DNA of 64,000 nt. Source: Struthidea cinerea (Eukaryota > Chordata > Aves > Passeriformes > Corcoracidae). Positions 12,717 to 27,040 of the stretch are shown here, piece by piece. The DNA lies in contig VZTI01001716.1 of the NCBI GenBank assembly GCA_013397865.1, forward strand, positions 434,001 to 498,000, given 5' to 3'. The notes beneath the pieces are model-generated. The model saw nothing but the letters and a program-made list of their open reading frames with translations. It made no database searches and had not been told where the DNA came from. Every line of letters begins with the position of its first letter. Position 1 is the stretch's first letter. The position numbers were made by a program, and so were the translations under genes.

Positions 12717-15700
12717 GAAGATACTGATTTCAGCTCCAGTTTCTCTCATTGAAATATCTTAAGGTTATCTTGACCTCACACAGCTGAGAATCACCAAATG
12801 GTTTGGCCATCAAGCCCAAACACAACATTATTGGCCAGAGAGTGGCTGATTTGTTTGACTAATGCTTGATTTCCAGTTGTTGAGCATAAGAAAAGGCTTG
12901 TTTGAAATTTTGAGATTTGTGTGCTGCCTCAGTCAGTCACTTTTAAAGTCCCATCACAGTGTCCCCTAACTCCCTAACAGTAGCAGCTGCAACACCTGGA
13001 AATGAAAGCGGGTATCTGGAAGGGCCATACATTTGGTGAGAAGTATTTTTCATCCACCCCTTGCATATATACCTGAAAATTATAGTATCCAGAGTACATC
13101 CTTTCCAGAGGTTTGAAAGAGATGAAATATACTTATTTTGAACTAATTTTCACACATGGGGTATATGTATGTGAGGAGGGATATTAACAAGTTTCTAAGA
13201 TAGGTTTTCCCTCAGAATTCTCAGAATTTTAGAATTAAGACCGAAATTCAGTCTTTAATTTCTATTATTTACATATATAAGTCCCTAATTATACTAAAGC
13301 TTCTGAGATTAACCTCTATTCAAAGAGCAGGCCGTTTCATACAAATACGTAACATAACTTTATTGGGGACTTGCAATCTAAATTAAATCCATCTAGGAAA
13401 CATTTTACCATTCAATATTCATGCAAGTTGTCTTTAGCCAATGGCTATTTGAATTCATATAATTCTACATACAATTCTAATTCAGTTCATATATATATAT
13501 TGGGATTCTATACACTGGTTTTCCCCACAGAATTTTTTTTAATGTCAATAATAGCTGTGGAAAGTGGGAAACAAACAGGTGAGAGGTTGACAAGTTCTCA
13601 AATAACTGGGGGCAGTTAAGAATAAGGGCAGCAGTAGTACACATGCGGCCTACTAACAGTACCTTTATTACTAGGCACAAAAAATAGCTGGCTGCACTGT
13701 AAAATGTCTATTATTAAGTAGTGCAAAGCAAGTTCTACATTACAAATCTCTTTCAAGAACCCAAAGAAGAACACAGAGATATTGTTTGAGGAGAAGTCTT
13801 TTGGGATATGTGAAAAATTATTTCTTTAAACAACAATAAAAACTTTGGTTAATAAAAGTAAATATTTGAAAAATAATTTTACATCTTCCATTGAAAGCAA
13901 AAAGGCTCCTTGGGAATTCTCATGATGTTACAGCTTGGCTGTGAGGAAGGTTGATTAACAGCAAAACAGCTTGCATGTCACTGGAACTCTAGGAGACAGC
14001 TCTACTGAGAATTGTAAGAACTCCTTTGAAATCTATAGATAAATAGAGAAAAAAAGTCTACTGACATTATAGCAGCACTTACATTAACTGAAACCATGAC
14101 ATATCAATGCAAATGTATGTAACCTTTCAACTAAAAAGAAACTAATATTTCCAAACATAGAGCATATATGTTCTATGAACTTGATGCAGTTTCCTGGCAC
14201 AACCAGGAATTTTACTATAGGCCAGTGGAATTCAAATTTAATATACATTATATTCATTTGCAGTTAGGAAGAAACTCTGACACTAATAATTTTCCCTCAT
14301 ACTGAAGGTGAAGGAAATTTGTAGCCATTCTGGATTTTTATGCAGTATCCACCCCCAATGTATCTCTGTAAAAGATCTAAATGCATGAGGTCAAATCAAA
14401 GTACTACACACTGAATAATCAACTCGTGATCCAATAGTGCACTGGAAGTTCAACAAAGTTGTCTGGAAAATGCATACAAACAGCAAGTTTTCTTTCTGGC
14501 AAAAAATAACCCACCTTATTTGACAAGTTGTGTGTCTGTTTTTTGCCTCTGGCCCAAGTCCTACACACTTCGAATCACTGTAGACACACATTGGACAAAC
14601 TTTTTATCCCGGAAGCGTTCTCTGCTAACAATGACAGCTACCAATCAAGTCAGAAGCTTTCATAACATAATGTGTTTTTAATACATCTGCACTACAATAT
14701 TTTTCAAATACTTTTAACTATTGATATCAAATCAATAGCTTTTATGTCTAGCTTTAGGTTTCAACTACTGCATTTAAGCTCTCTGTTGTCACTGTTAAAT
14801 ATGCTAAACATTTTAAAAGTCATAGTCAAAGTACACAGCTTTGATCACAAATAAAACTGCCACAGGAAGTTTAAATAAAGTAGAATAAACATAAATGATA
14901 GGCTAACAGGAAACTGGTAGCTAGTATTAACATGTTCTATCCAGGATTTACCACTAATCCTGATAAAAATAATATTAATATTCTAAAAACGTCACTATAA
15001 TTTACTCTGGAAAATAGTAGGAAAAAAGAGAAACACAGAAGTTGATCCCTTTCGTTGGAGTAATGCTACTACGATCATTTTGTTAATACATCATCCTAGC
15101 AGTATAAAATCTAATGCGTTGTATATTACTGACATGCACAGTATTATGCAAATTATATTCAAGCCACAATGACTGATAGCAGGTCAAAGCAGCATGTATT
15201 AATATTCTACCAGTGGCACTACAATTACTGTAAAGTACTGCCTACGCACCACCAAGACAATTAATGACATTCTCTACACGTACATTAATCTACATTAATT
15301 TTTTTCTTAATCTTCTTTATTTCAGTCACAGTGAAAAGAAACCTACTCACTACTTGAGCATTTTCGCTTTCAGCAGGACATACAGAACATTTCCAGCTAA
15401 TAAGCACTAACCCTTCTAGCACACGGGTTTCCAAATGCCACCATCACACATTACCCACAGGATATACAATTTAATCTCACTCTTAATATGTCTCTGTCTC
15501 AGTGAGCCAGAATTTTACAGCTGGCTAACTAAGCAGGAATATAACTTTTTGTTTCATTTTCCCTTTCAAACCACATTACCTGTGATAAAATTAAGATATC
15601 GTCACACATAACAACGCACAGTCGCCTGTCAAGAGTAATACAAGAGTCAAGTATTTAGCAAAGAGTGGCAAAGACGATGTTCTCCAAGCAGAGCCACTGC

Positions 15701-17104
15701 TCTTTAACAACCACCTCACACCACTTCGGGAGAGCATTTAGCATAAGAAAACTGACATTTTGAATGGAAAACTCAATGTAAACTAGGAAATTAGCATGAC
15801 GTGACAAAAACAGCACAGAAAAAAATAAAAGTTATGGCTAAAAGTAGAGGTCTGCACACAACCCTGAGGAAATTTCAAACATTTTCCTTAGATGGCATGA
15901 AGTGATGTAGACTAACGCAACACTGCTGTTCACTAAGCAGAGATCTCCAGGTTCCAATGCCATAAACCAGACCCCTTTCAACAAGTCAGTTTTCTCTTCT
16001 TATCCCATTCCAGTTCTTGTAAGCATCATCCATTTTCACTCCTCAGATGGAAGGGTAAAAAGCTAAATCATTCCTTACTTCTTTCAGTCACAACCTAGGT
16101 CATCATACGAATCATCAGCCACAATCCCTTCCTTCAGATGATTCCCTTTCATGTTATTTTTAAGAGTCCGCATACGTTAAATATCATATCATTTGGTGTC
16201 AGATTAATATATTTTGAATAGATCTTATTTTGGAAGGATTTAATATTTTGGGAAGTGTTCAAGGGTTTGCTTTTTTTGGTAAGAAAATTCTTGGTACAGA
16301 ACAAAAGTCAACTTTAAAATCCCAATATACTGTGGCACAGGCAACTCTACACAATGATTACTTTTTTATTTTAAAGTAATCCATGTTCTAGTTTAAAGTT
16401 TTGTATGTTTTGCCATAGTAGTGCAATAGTCCAGGAAAAATATAATTTTACTTGGTTTCAATGTAATAACTTCTTTAAAAGTTTGGGGCTACTCTTGCAA
16501 GTTATCTCCTCAAGCATATGCCAAGGGAATTGATTTGATATCAATTGCTACTAAAAGATCACACCAGCTATAAACAAGCTAATCAATTCCCCAGATGCAG
16601 ATTATGTCTATTTTATGATGATCACCTGCAGTCTTGTAGCTAATCAGTGTCCTAAGTGTGGGTTCTCTCTATTCTACCACAGCTTCAGTAGTGTTACAAT
16701 CTGATTCACAACTTTAAAAAGTTGTAATGCTACTACTGGGTCTCCTGCACACACATGCACTAAACATATTCTTTGGCCATTCCTAACATTAATATTGGCT
16801 TCAACAGGCCAACAAGACTGAGTAGAATGAGTCAACCCTTAAGCTCATATTTTTAGCATCTGCACAACAGTTAAGCACGTATGGAAGTGCTGTGTGCTGT
16901 TACCCACACATGATTTCTCCAGCTGAACTGAAGCAGAACTCACTGGATTGTTGGCAAAAAGAGCTGCCCTTCACTGTGTTCTCCCTGCTTCTGGCCTCTC
17001 TCTGTCCAGCTGTGCATACTAACTCCATCATAGTTTTGTTTTCCAATTCAAATTTCATTGAGAATGAAGAAAATGTGATTAAAGAAAAATATCCACTGGG
17101 AGAG

Positions 17105-17437
17105 CAGTGTATATCATTTACCTCAACTTTAGGAAGGCTTTCAACACTGTTTACCACAGTGCTCCTTAACAAATATTAGGGCATTACACCCTGGAGGGGT
17201 GGACAGACAGAGGTGTGAAAGATTGCTAGGATGAAAGGGCTCCGAGAGGAACGGTTAATGGGTCATACTTTGTCTGCAGGCCAGTAAGAAGTGAGGTTGC
17301 AGGGGGCTCCTTGGACCTGCCCTGCTGAACACCTTTATTAGGGACTTGGAGGAGGTACTGGCATGCACCCCCTTCAAGTCTGCCGTTGACACCAAGGTGT
17401 AGGGCCAGCTGGTAAGCTGCAGGGTAGGCCTGCCATT
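17105..17437 (+). mobile_element. CR1 LINE fragment, reverse-transcriptase region
   Basis: The plus strand carries the degraded C-terminal half of the CR1 reverse-transcriptase frame. AACTTTAGGAAGGCTTTCAA corresponds to the conserved 'DFSKAFDTV' block. The segment around 17311-17350 (CTGCCCTGCTGAACACCTTT, then GGGACTTGGA) corresponds to the block after the catalytic region. GACACCAAGGTG and GCCATTCAG follow. Frameshifts and stops break the frame, and both the 5' part and the 3' UTR are missing. It is an old, dead internal fragment. Confidence 0.85.
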
Positions 17438-20400
17438 CAGTGATCTGTCTCTCTGTCACACATTACTGCACACACACTTTTCCCAGCCTCTCCATCTTTG
17501 CAGTGAAAGTATTACATGAAGGGCGCTACCCCCTTCTAATCATTAGTTTTCACAGAAATACAGATCTTTTGAAGAATTTCCATTTCCTCTATCCAAGGAT
17601 TGCTCAGTACCTCTTCAGCAAGAGATTTCTGAGATCCAGTGCCAGCCACTTGGATTCTCAGCCCCTAAAATGTCCTTTTACTTCCGATAATTCAATATTT
17701 AAGTATTTTCAGAAGTACTGGATACCTGATGTTTGTTTGCATGCTTGAAAAGAAACAGTTCTGTATTTGTGTCTCTGAAGTCTTTTATCAAAAGCAAAAA
17801 TATTTGCATCCTTGTGAACAAGAGATACAGAAATCATTTGCATCACATATTATGAATCCTTCCAAGTAAGTTAATTTCAGTACAGCACAGTAGTCTGGAA
17901 CAGCCATGTTTCCTTTGTCTTGAGCATCAAGGATATCAGACAGTAAGAAAAGGGAGTTCAGTGACTGGGCCAGCAGTTCCAAATTTATAAGAATCTGCCT
18001 CAGTTCTCTAAACTTCTACAGGTTTCCTACAGGACCTTAGGGGACCCCGTCAGTCTTCTTATATAGAGACCACATCCATAAAACTGGAAGGCGTAGTAAG
18101 ACAAGTAATCACCTTACAGTATAAAGTAAAATTTTTAAACACTCAAATATGATGTTAACAAAGGTGAATCATGTACCCACCATCAATACATAATCTTCAA
18201 ATTGTGTCATGATACGAATGTGGTGCATTGTAAATTTCTTGAGAAACCAAGAAAAGAAAATCAAACTCGCTTATATAGAGGTAAATTAAGTCTGCTGCAA
18301 AGCAGATTTCCAAGAGATAAAAATGGTATATGTGCTTGTTTTTAACATTAGAAATATCAGAAGCTGGGTTCCCTGCAGTAGTTGTGTTTGTTTTGAGATG
18401 TTTGCTGAAGGGCTAGCATTGTCTAAAGAACTCAAGCAAACAAGGACATCATCCTGAGCAATACCTTGCTTAGACCTTGTCTATGTGTGACACTGTACAA
18501 AAATTTGTCACTGTTTTCATCAGCCATATCCTAGAGATGTGAAGTAACATTTAGGGGCAAAAACCAAGTAGGTGCTAACAAAATAATGATAATAGGATGG
18601 AAATGGCAGTTAAATTATAGAGATTTGCAGTGAATTTTGGGGGAACAAGCGCTTCTGCTATTTTAAAGAGACTACCCCTCACATATCTCACTTATTCTTG
18701 CAGTACCTTTCCTAAACACGCCTGGTGGGTACCCACCTGTAAGTAAAACAAAACCCGTGCTATTTTCCCAGGAGCACTTTCTTAACACTCATGATTATTT
18801 CTCAGGCAGTTATTTCCTGTTTGGAGCTGGAAGTGGTGGGGCATGATTTTGTTGGCTGCTACTCTGTGAAGTCTTGTGTGTAACCATATTTCAAGGAGGC
18901 TTGGCACAATTTCAATACAGAAAATCAGATCCTCTAAAGAGGCCTGTCCATCCCCATATCTTACTTCTATTTCTACAGAGGTGTTCCCAGAGGACAAGAA
19001 AGTCATTCAGCATAGTCCTCCCACTAGGGAACTCACACATAAATATAAACTCAAGTCAAAGACTGCAAACACATTCCAGCTATTTTAACAGCAAGTATGT
19101 GTTTTTCATAAAAGCACTTTCAAGTATGTGGCCTATTTATTTTAGTAAAGAAGAGCTCATTATTTGAGCACTTCACTGTCTGTGAAAGGAAGCACAAACA
19201 TCCGTCAACAGTTAAATGCCAGAAACAATCTGATTGGGATGGGGATTTACTTGATTCCCTCTTTACCATGACCCCCAGCCAAATGACGGGAAGACTTTCA
19301 AGATTATTTACAGAAAACAGTTGCTCATTAGGATAAAGCACGTTTTCTCTGCATGAGTAGCTGAGAAGACAGGGAGCCACTTAACTGTCCCTTCAAAGCC
19401 TGCTAGGAAGGTTCCACACAGGCCATGATCTCTGCAGTGAAGAAGACCTCATCCAGGGCCTCAGTGAGCAGCAGACAGATTTCAGTGCCTCTGTTCCTCT
19501 CTCATGAATTGCAGAAGACTTAGCCTCAACTTTTTCAAGGCAGAGTACTTTCTCGTGTTCTTACAGCACATAGAACAATCAAACCTGAGCAGAACTGTGT
19601 CTATAAGATGGAATCAAACTGAACACTTTCATTCCTTCTTTGTGCCTCAGGTGTGTGTAACTAATAAGAAGTCCATTGCTTCCCTTCTGCAGATATCCAT
19701 TCTTTAGTGGGGCACAGAAAAAGGTTGTGATACTCTCTTCTTCTCTGACAAACATTACACAACCATGTAAATACGACTTTTGACAGTCCTGTTTCCTGAA
19801 TTCTATTCCCTTCTTCTAAAAAACCCCCTTCCATTAATTTATGTTAATTTCCTACCAAGAGTGACTAAATAAACAAAAACTCAGTACTGATCACCAGCAT
19901 CAAGATAGCCTCTGTTATGGTCCTTTGCACTACAAGATGTTAATCAAAAATCATCAGTCATTCTTTCAGCTAGGGAGCAATGCTAAAACCAAAAGGACTC
20001 TTCTATTTTCTCATGAGGGCTTATAACTGGAGTTTTTAACAGCCATCTTTGCATCCCCAAAAAGTCTTTTTTTTTAATAAAGGAATCCACATCAAAGATT
20101 TCATGCACTGTCAACACATTCTCATCATTGTTTGCCTACACTCTTTGAACTATCTCCTTTCAGCCACTGAAATATTAAAACTGCATTTTCCTCTGTTCTG
20201 TCAAAAAGTTGTGCAGCTTAACAGGACAGTATTCTATAGTTCCTGAACATTTAGTTCTCTCCAGACAAAGTGAAAGTGGGAATTAAATGCATTATTTTAT
20301 GAAAAATAACCATCAAAATATAAGAATGGTGGGTTTGCAGTAGCATGCAAAACTGAAGAGGAAATTATAATCCATTGGTTTTTCATAATAAATAATGAAT

Positions 20401-23400
20401 GCTGCTTAAGAAGTATAAGATGAAATCAGACAAAGTTCAAAGCAAACACAAATAGCAATGTTTGGACAGTTACTATAGCAATCACTGTCAGAGGATATGT
20501 AGATATCTAAAGTTTATATGGGTTCAGTTAGGTCAGCTCATGCAAGAAAACTGTCACTGTCTATCCAACACAAAGATACAACCTCTGATTCAAAAAGTCC
20601 CCAGATGCAGAGAGCTGCAGGGGTATTACCAAGCAGGCAGGACCTCTGAAAACCTGTCCTGCTCTCTGCAGTTCCACAGGTCTCCATTCACCAAGGAAGC
20701 CCAGGCTGACCCAGTGAAGCTGAAATCATATAAAGCAAGACTCATGCATCAATTTTAAATGACCACCCAAATCCAGTAGTTCAGTACAAGGCACAGAGAG
20801 CAGAGCTGTGACAGTCACACATGGTATTATGTGTTTGAAATGTTTGAAGTTAGCTTTAATGAGTAGTTCTTACTAATTTGTTGATTAGTTTGATTTCCTC
20901 ATTCTTCTGTTGGGCATAATACTGTAATTAATAGTGGTATGCTCTCCCGTCCCTTCTTCTCATAAGGAAGGAAAATGTTAATCCTGTTTTACAGCTGAGT
21001 AGTCAGAGAACAGGGAAATCAGGAATTCTGCTTAAGATGACCCAATTTCAGAGGTATATTTGGCCAAAGATTTAAGTCTGCTGAGAGAAGTTAGGGAACT
21101 TTAAATTACTTAAGATCAGTCAGAACTGTATTTGGAACACAATTATTATTCTATACTAATTAGAGTATAGCTTATTAGTCTCATTAGTATAGAGTATAAA
21201 TTATTATTCTATACTAATTATAAGGCAGCTAAATATAAGCTAACCACTTAGTAAATACCACCAATACACTGTGACCATTCTTATACCCCTGCTCAGATGA
21301 CAACTTTGCTAATAAGTCAGAAGTTCCTCCACATGAGCCTCATACTCACACAGAAAGATAAGGCAACTTAAGGATTTCATGGGATACAAAGGTAAGACCC
21401 CAACCATCAGATTCAGATTTCCAAATGAGTAGTACACGAGTTCCTTAGAAAAAAAAAATCACAAATAAATAATGCAATCCTGAAATTTTCTCATACCATG
21501 CATATTCCATGCATATTTCAGTACGTGCTTGGAAAATTTATTTTATCCATTGGATTACGGTTATTTGCTTCACAAAGTGCAGTGAGTACTCAGAAGATAA
21601 TAATTTTCATTGACTTTTCCCACCAAATATTTTGAACAGTTTTTATTTTTGATGGCAGAGCTTTTCTAATCATCAGATCTCTAGACTTTTATGAGGCGTC
21701 AGATATTTAATGACATAAGATTTAAGAATTATACACGTTATAGCTGCAATCCCAAAAGTATTTCAAACAAAATAAAATCTCTGGATGCTGATGGTCCCAG
21801 GAGAGTCAATGAAAAGCTGGGAGTGATTTCACACTCACAATATAATTCAGAGTGATTTCTACAGAAACAACTTCAGAACTTTCATTGGGTTTAATCCAAA
21901 GTCTTATTAAGTTTGTGGTAAGGCTTATCTGTCTTCTTTGTCTTGGATTTTTCCTCTGTTCAAACAGCAGTGTGTTATATTGCTCTGTTTCAAACCTGTT
22001 TCTTTTGAGTGGCTTCATTCATTTTTAAGGTATTTATAGAAACATTATCATGAATTATTGTACAACTGCTAATAATGAACAAATAACTCAGAAACTCTTT
22101 GACCTCCCAATGTTTTCCACATTGCAGTTTTGATAGCTGTCATATGACTAATCAATGAATTACTGAACAGTTAGAAGAGTTGATATACAAGTCACTTTTT
22201 ATTAGTGCTTATTTTAAAAAACAGAGTACTAGTGAATCCAAGCAAACCGATAGAAGAATTAACCCTCCTGTGTTCCAAAATGATTTCTTGTAGATAAAAA
22301 AACTGAGACACAAATATTCATCAGTCTTTTCCAGAAAGAAAACCTAACAGGAGGTTCTGACATTATGTCTGATCTACACCCTAAAATATTAGCTTGTAAT
22401 TTTCTCCAAGAAAGGTCTCAGAGATACTCCTGTCCACATCTTCTAAAATAAACTTTAAAAATAGATAAATAAAGACAGATCTGATAGTACTGGGATCATC
22501 TTAGAAAAGGTATGTGAGAAATTCCTGAAGTGCTGGTCCTAGAAAAAGAGCTTACCCTGTAGCACTGGGACTTTAGTAGTAAGAGTATTTTATGTTAATT
22601 TTCATTAATAGCTCTTCATCACAATCCTATTATTACGTGTCAATGGGGGGTTTTTTGTACTGCAAAAAAAAAATTAAAACCCCATTGAAGTTCCAAGCTG
22701 CCTACCCCCACTGCCTCATCTGTAGTGCCCAACAACATTCATAGCCCTCAGGCTGCCATGGTTCAACCGCAGATCCTAGTTTATAACAAATGGATGCAAA
22801 AATGCATTGCTTCAAGGACACCGGATGTACCAATGATAGTTTGGCATATTAGAAAACACTAAAAAGTTTTTAAACACTTTAGTAGCTTTTATTTTATACT
22901 TCAATAGCAATGAAATGTTATGTTTAAGTAACTCTGAAGATATTTCATGCTGTATATGCTTGATACGGGAATATTTGGAGAGCATTAGAGAAACAATAAT
23001 TATCTCTACTATAAAAGAAGGTGCTTTATATCAATTAAAATATAATATTGCAATAAACAGAATAGTACAAGAGCAGCACTATTAGCCCAAATCCAAGCCA
23101 AAATAAATAAAATAAATCATCCTGTCACAGAAACATGGACTGCTCCTGTCATGTTCTACCCTTAATATACCTGCAAAAGCAGCTATACTACCCTGCATAC
23201 CCCAAAATTCAACAGCTTCAAGAGAAGTGGAAAACATCAGACTCCTTCCTTGAAGAATGGTGTTCCAACATGGGAACAAGGAGAGATCCAGCTTGTCTGC
23301 TTTTGTCAGTGCCTAAGAGGTGACCTACTTTTTCACGAGGATTAAAGAACAATTATTTTAGAATAAAATGTGGTCTCACACACAGAACTAATAGCTGAAT

Positions 23401-26400
23401 ATTGTCAAACAGTATAATATAACATATGCTGGAAGTGCCTCTGCTTAAGAAGCCCACTGCTGCATGCTACACCTTTCTAGATGTCTGCGTATGGTCTAAA
23501 TTAATCTCGACATTGAGTGAAACACAACAGACTCCTATCAGATCTACAAAGGCACCAATGACTACACAAAAATTATTCTGTATCAAGAGGATGAAAGAAC
23601 AATCTCTTAGTGAGACAGAGGACTGTGGGAAAGAAAACAGGCCACAGTTGCTCCCCCAACTTAGAGAACCAGTCCTCATCAACTGGGATCTCCATAACAA
23701 GGGGCAGTTGCACATTATCTACGACACTAACTCTTTTTCCCATTGGGAAACATCACCTTTCTCAGTACAAAACTGATTTCTGAGCACCACCGATGCTGTG
23801 TAAACTGAAGAGGAATTTTATTGCAGTTATGCGGCTGCAAGCATACCTCTTTAGTCACTTTAATTCCCTAATACTTTTTCCAATATTTAGAGCAGTGGGA
23901 TTCAGCATATCCAAGCAAAGTCCCACCTCCTTCACTCAACACTATAAACTGCAGTGTAGGAGCTGTAGCAAGACTAAACAGTATAAAGTCAGGTATGCTA
24001 AGGAATGGTTAATGGCCACGATCCTTTGCAGTTGCCTCATTTGTGTAAGCAGCGACAACAGCGTGTCCTGACACACCACCGCTGTCAGCAGGAGTCCAGC
24101 CCACAGCTTTTGTCACTGGAAACACACATTGCTGTCTAATGAACTGAAGGAGAGCTTAAGAAGCTTAGCAAGTCAGCCAGTAGAGAAAATATGACTTGAA
24201 AGAAGAGTTTATTTGAATAGACCTTCAAATTGTCTGTTTAAGGAGACAAGTTTCAACTAGTTCCACAATTATTATCCTGTATATATCTACACAGTAATAT
24301 ATTATCCTGAAGTATTTAAACTTTTCATGTGGGAAAAGTCCCCCAAACTTTCTCACAAAGAATTACCACAGTACTTCAGCTTAAAAGTTACCTTTCTTAT
24401 ATTGCATTTATAGAATAAAGGAATAAAAATTAAGAAATATTTAGTAATAAATAAAATTATGTCAGATATTTGGTATAATATCTTTTTTTCCAAAATTTTC
24501 ATAGAACATCAACAGATTTCAGCAATATATATGCTTTAAAATATGATAGGTTTACTGAGGACTTGAGGCTGTTGCTTTCCAAGTTTATAATGCAAGCAAA
24601 AAAACCTTATAGTGCAGAAACTTTTAATTACAATTCTGCTCTTTTTAACAGTTGTTTAAATGAAAAAAAAGGGGCAGTTTTCCAAGATGTTGGCATATAG
24701 GAACTTGTTTATTTCAACTCTTGTGATTTCTAATGCTATCAAATTAGAAAATATAAAACAAGCACATTAAAAGGCACTAACTTCCCAAAAGAGGTAATGA
24801 CAAAGGTGGATCTGAAATCAATAATGTATATTATAAATCCATGATAATAAATCCACCAAAACATTATATCCTCAGCTCAAATCCCACTGCTCTTATATAA
24901 GCCAAATTCCACATTAACTTGTCTGAAAAACAGGTTGTTTCCCTAGTGAACAGATGATTTCTTGCAAATATGATTAAACTCCAGGAAAAGCACACAGCAC
25001 TCAACTAAATGTAAATAATATGATCTCCACCCTAAAGAATTTACAGCCAAGAAATATAAATGCAGGCAATCACTGAAGTACCAATCACCCAGGCAAAGGG
25101 CCCCCCCAAGGAGCCTTTTTGCTTTCTGAAGTAAGTTCTAAATAAATCTTACAGAAAAAGAAGAAAATCCTTCTATTGTGTTGGGAGGATTATCTGGATT
25201 GAAGTAAGTTATTTTGACTTTCTCACTGTGGTGTTTCAGGATTTGTCTCTGCTGCCAGCTTCTCGCAGGACAAAGAGCAACAGAGCCAGCTCTGCCCTGC
25301 AGCCAGGTCAGCTACCCCAGCCTCACAGCCCCATGGTGCTCAGCAAGGCGGTACTCCCCAGCTCCAAGCTCCCTGCAGCTCACAAGGTGATTATATACAT
25401 ATATCCAGATGAAAAAGCCTATATATTCTGCTTACATATAGTAATTACTCCTGGAGGGAGAATATATTCCATTTTACCAAACTAACGAAGACTCTTACAG
25501 TGCTTTGAGAAATAGAACATGTTTATTTTAACAAGGCAATTCATTACAAGGCTAGAAATCCGACTACAAAAAGGAAATACTCTAGAGTCCTTCTTGGCTA
25601 CTTTGGTATCTTACATAGAAAATCCTTTAGCTTTTCTCAGAGCTTTAACCCAGAGAGAAACCTGTACAGCACACTCACCTGAGTGTGAATCTGAGCCCGG
25701 GCCCTTTCTCTAGGTCTCATTTTACGACAAGCCCAGCCCCTACATTTTTTTCTTCTCTCTTCAGCAGGCAACAGACTTGATAAACAGGTAACATTTCCTG
25801 TTGGTTCCTCATTTTATGCAGTCTGGGCCTGATGAAAAATAAAAGGCTAGATAATAGTTATTCAACACAAACCAAGTCTCAGCTCCCATGTTCTGGAGAC
25901 CATCTGCCTGCGCATTCTTCTCTTTGTTCAAGAATATCACATGTTTCAAACAGCAAGAGAATGCATTGGAAATGCTTTCTGTAGGCATAGTAGACTGAAA
26001 TGAAATACTATATCCCAGGCTAGAATCTGAACTCTCAGAAATATGTTTGAACCCGTGGATTCACTGGAGTGAATTTTTTGAGCCTTTTCAAAGTCTGTGT
26101 GTTACTGTAGACCAAAAGCTAGGTACCCAAGAGTCTATTAGAACGGAAAGCTTTCATTTAGGCTTTGTAATATAAGGCATAAGCTGCTTTTACTTTGAAA
26201 ACAACCTTTCAAAATTACTTTTTAGAGTTTCAGGCTTCCTCTTATAGGGAAAAAGACTTTACTAACATAAGGTTGCTAATGAGACAGGGCTGACTGGCAT
26301 GCATAAACAGATTAGCACTATTACCCACATTGATAAAATCACTCTGATTATTCTGCTTAGAAAAGCTAAAAACTGTTATTTTCTCACCTATGTAATACTG

Positions 26401-26870
26401 AAAAAGAAATACACTTAATAGAAAGAGAATTATTTCTCCTTTTTCTGTCAAAATTTAAAATAGCTGAGAAAAATTGTAAAAACAACACTTTTTACTTCTT
26501 GTATGAAATGTTAATGTTCAAAACTATAGTGAAATCTGGACTGTTGTGTGGTCAATTTCAGTATCTGTGATTAATTAGCTTTCAAGAAGACTCATCCAAG
26601 ACCATGTTATACACTTGCCAATTAAAAACAGGAGTAGAAAAACCTGCAAGTCAGATGTTCAAGTAAACACAAAGCATTTCCATGTTGATTGAAAAACAAC
26701 ACAAATTCATCTTGGAGAATATCCATGGATAATTTACTCTCTTGATGATGTACAAATATTAATAGACTTCCTCAAGACAGCTCAGTAAATTCGATGACAT
26801 GTAGAAACTATAAAATGACTACTCACATGACAGGCTTACAATAGTAATGGCCTAAGATCTCCCAAATACA
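17438..26870. other. AT-rich DNA, no gene recognised; splice-like signals
   Basis: No recognisable gene. The stretch holds a cluster of direct and inverted repeats at 21141-21220. It also holds segments that open at acceptor-like sequences (18979-19094; 25155-25203, 25240-25386 and 25765-25787), described under findings. A frame open over 23426-23776 (116 codons) has no family resemblance I can see and is within chance expectation for a window of this size. Confidence 0.5.
21141..21220. repeat. 22-bp direct repeat with inverted copy between
   Basis: AATTATTATTCTATACTAAT followed by TA occurs at 21141-21162 and again exactly at 21199-21220, with starts 58 bp apart. Between the copies, ATTAGTATAG at 21183-21192 is the reverse complement of CTATACTAAT found in both. 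The segment can fold with either flanking copy. It is AT-rich and could be slippage or template-switch debris. Confidence 0.85.
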
Positions 26871-27040
26871 AAGAATCATCATTTAGATTGGAAAAGACCT
26901 TTAAGACCATCAAGTCCAACAGTTAACCCAATACTGCCAACTCCACCACTAATCCACATCCCTAAGTGCCACATCTACATCTTTTAAATGCCTCCAGGAA
27001 TGGTGACTCAAACACTTCCCTGGGCAGCCTGTTCCAATGT
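26871..27040 (-). mobile_element. CR1 LINE 3'-end fragment
   Basis: The plus strand begins AGAATCATCATTTAGATTGG and continues with AAAAGACC, AAGACCATCAAGTCCAAC and finally CTGGGCAGCCTGTTCCAATG. This is the antisense of the CR1 3' tail of the subfamily whose sense end reads TTGGACTTGATGGTCTT. About 170 bp remain, 5'-truncated, on the minus strand. Same general subfamily type as the copy at 29280-29807. Confidence 0.92.

Larger units (their letters stand above)
10613..17104. other. AT-rich unique DNA, no gene recognised
   Basis: Unique sequence with many short chance open frames. A pentamer array (GCAAT, about 3.8 copies) lies at 10826-10844 and a 16-base A run at 12701-12716. A strong acceptor-like pyrimidine tract ends at 15325; the only open frame after it closes within about 30 codons. 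No gene is called. Confidence 0.5.

Noticed and set aside
15326..15420. Very strong acceptor-like tract (TTCTTAATCTTCTTTATTTCAG)
   Set aside because: Two frames close within about 35 bases and the third closes at about 30 codons with no donor. T-rich DNA gives such tracts by chance.
17788..17982. 64-codon minus-strand frame with protein-like composition
   Set aside because: No acceptor or donor with good scores at its edges and no family recognised.
23426..23776. 116-codon plus-strand open frame, considered as ERV or gene remnant
   Set aside because: No conserved retroviral or cellular motif could be identified and the flanks lack LTR or splice structure.
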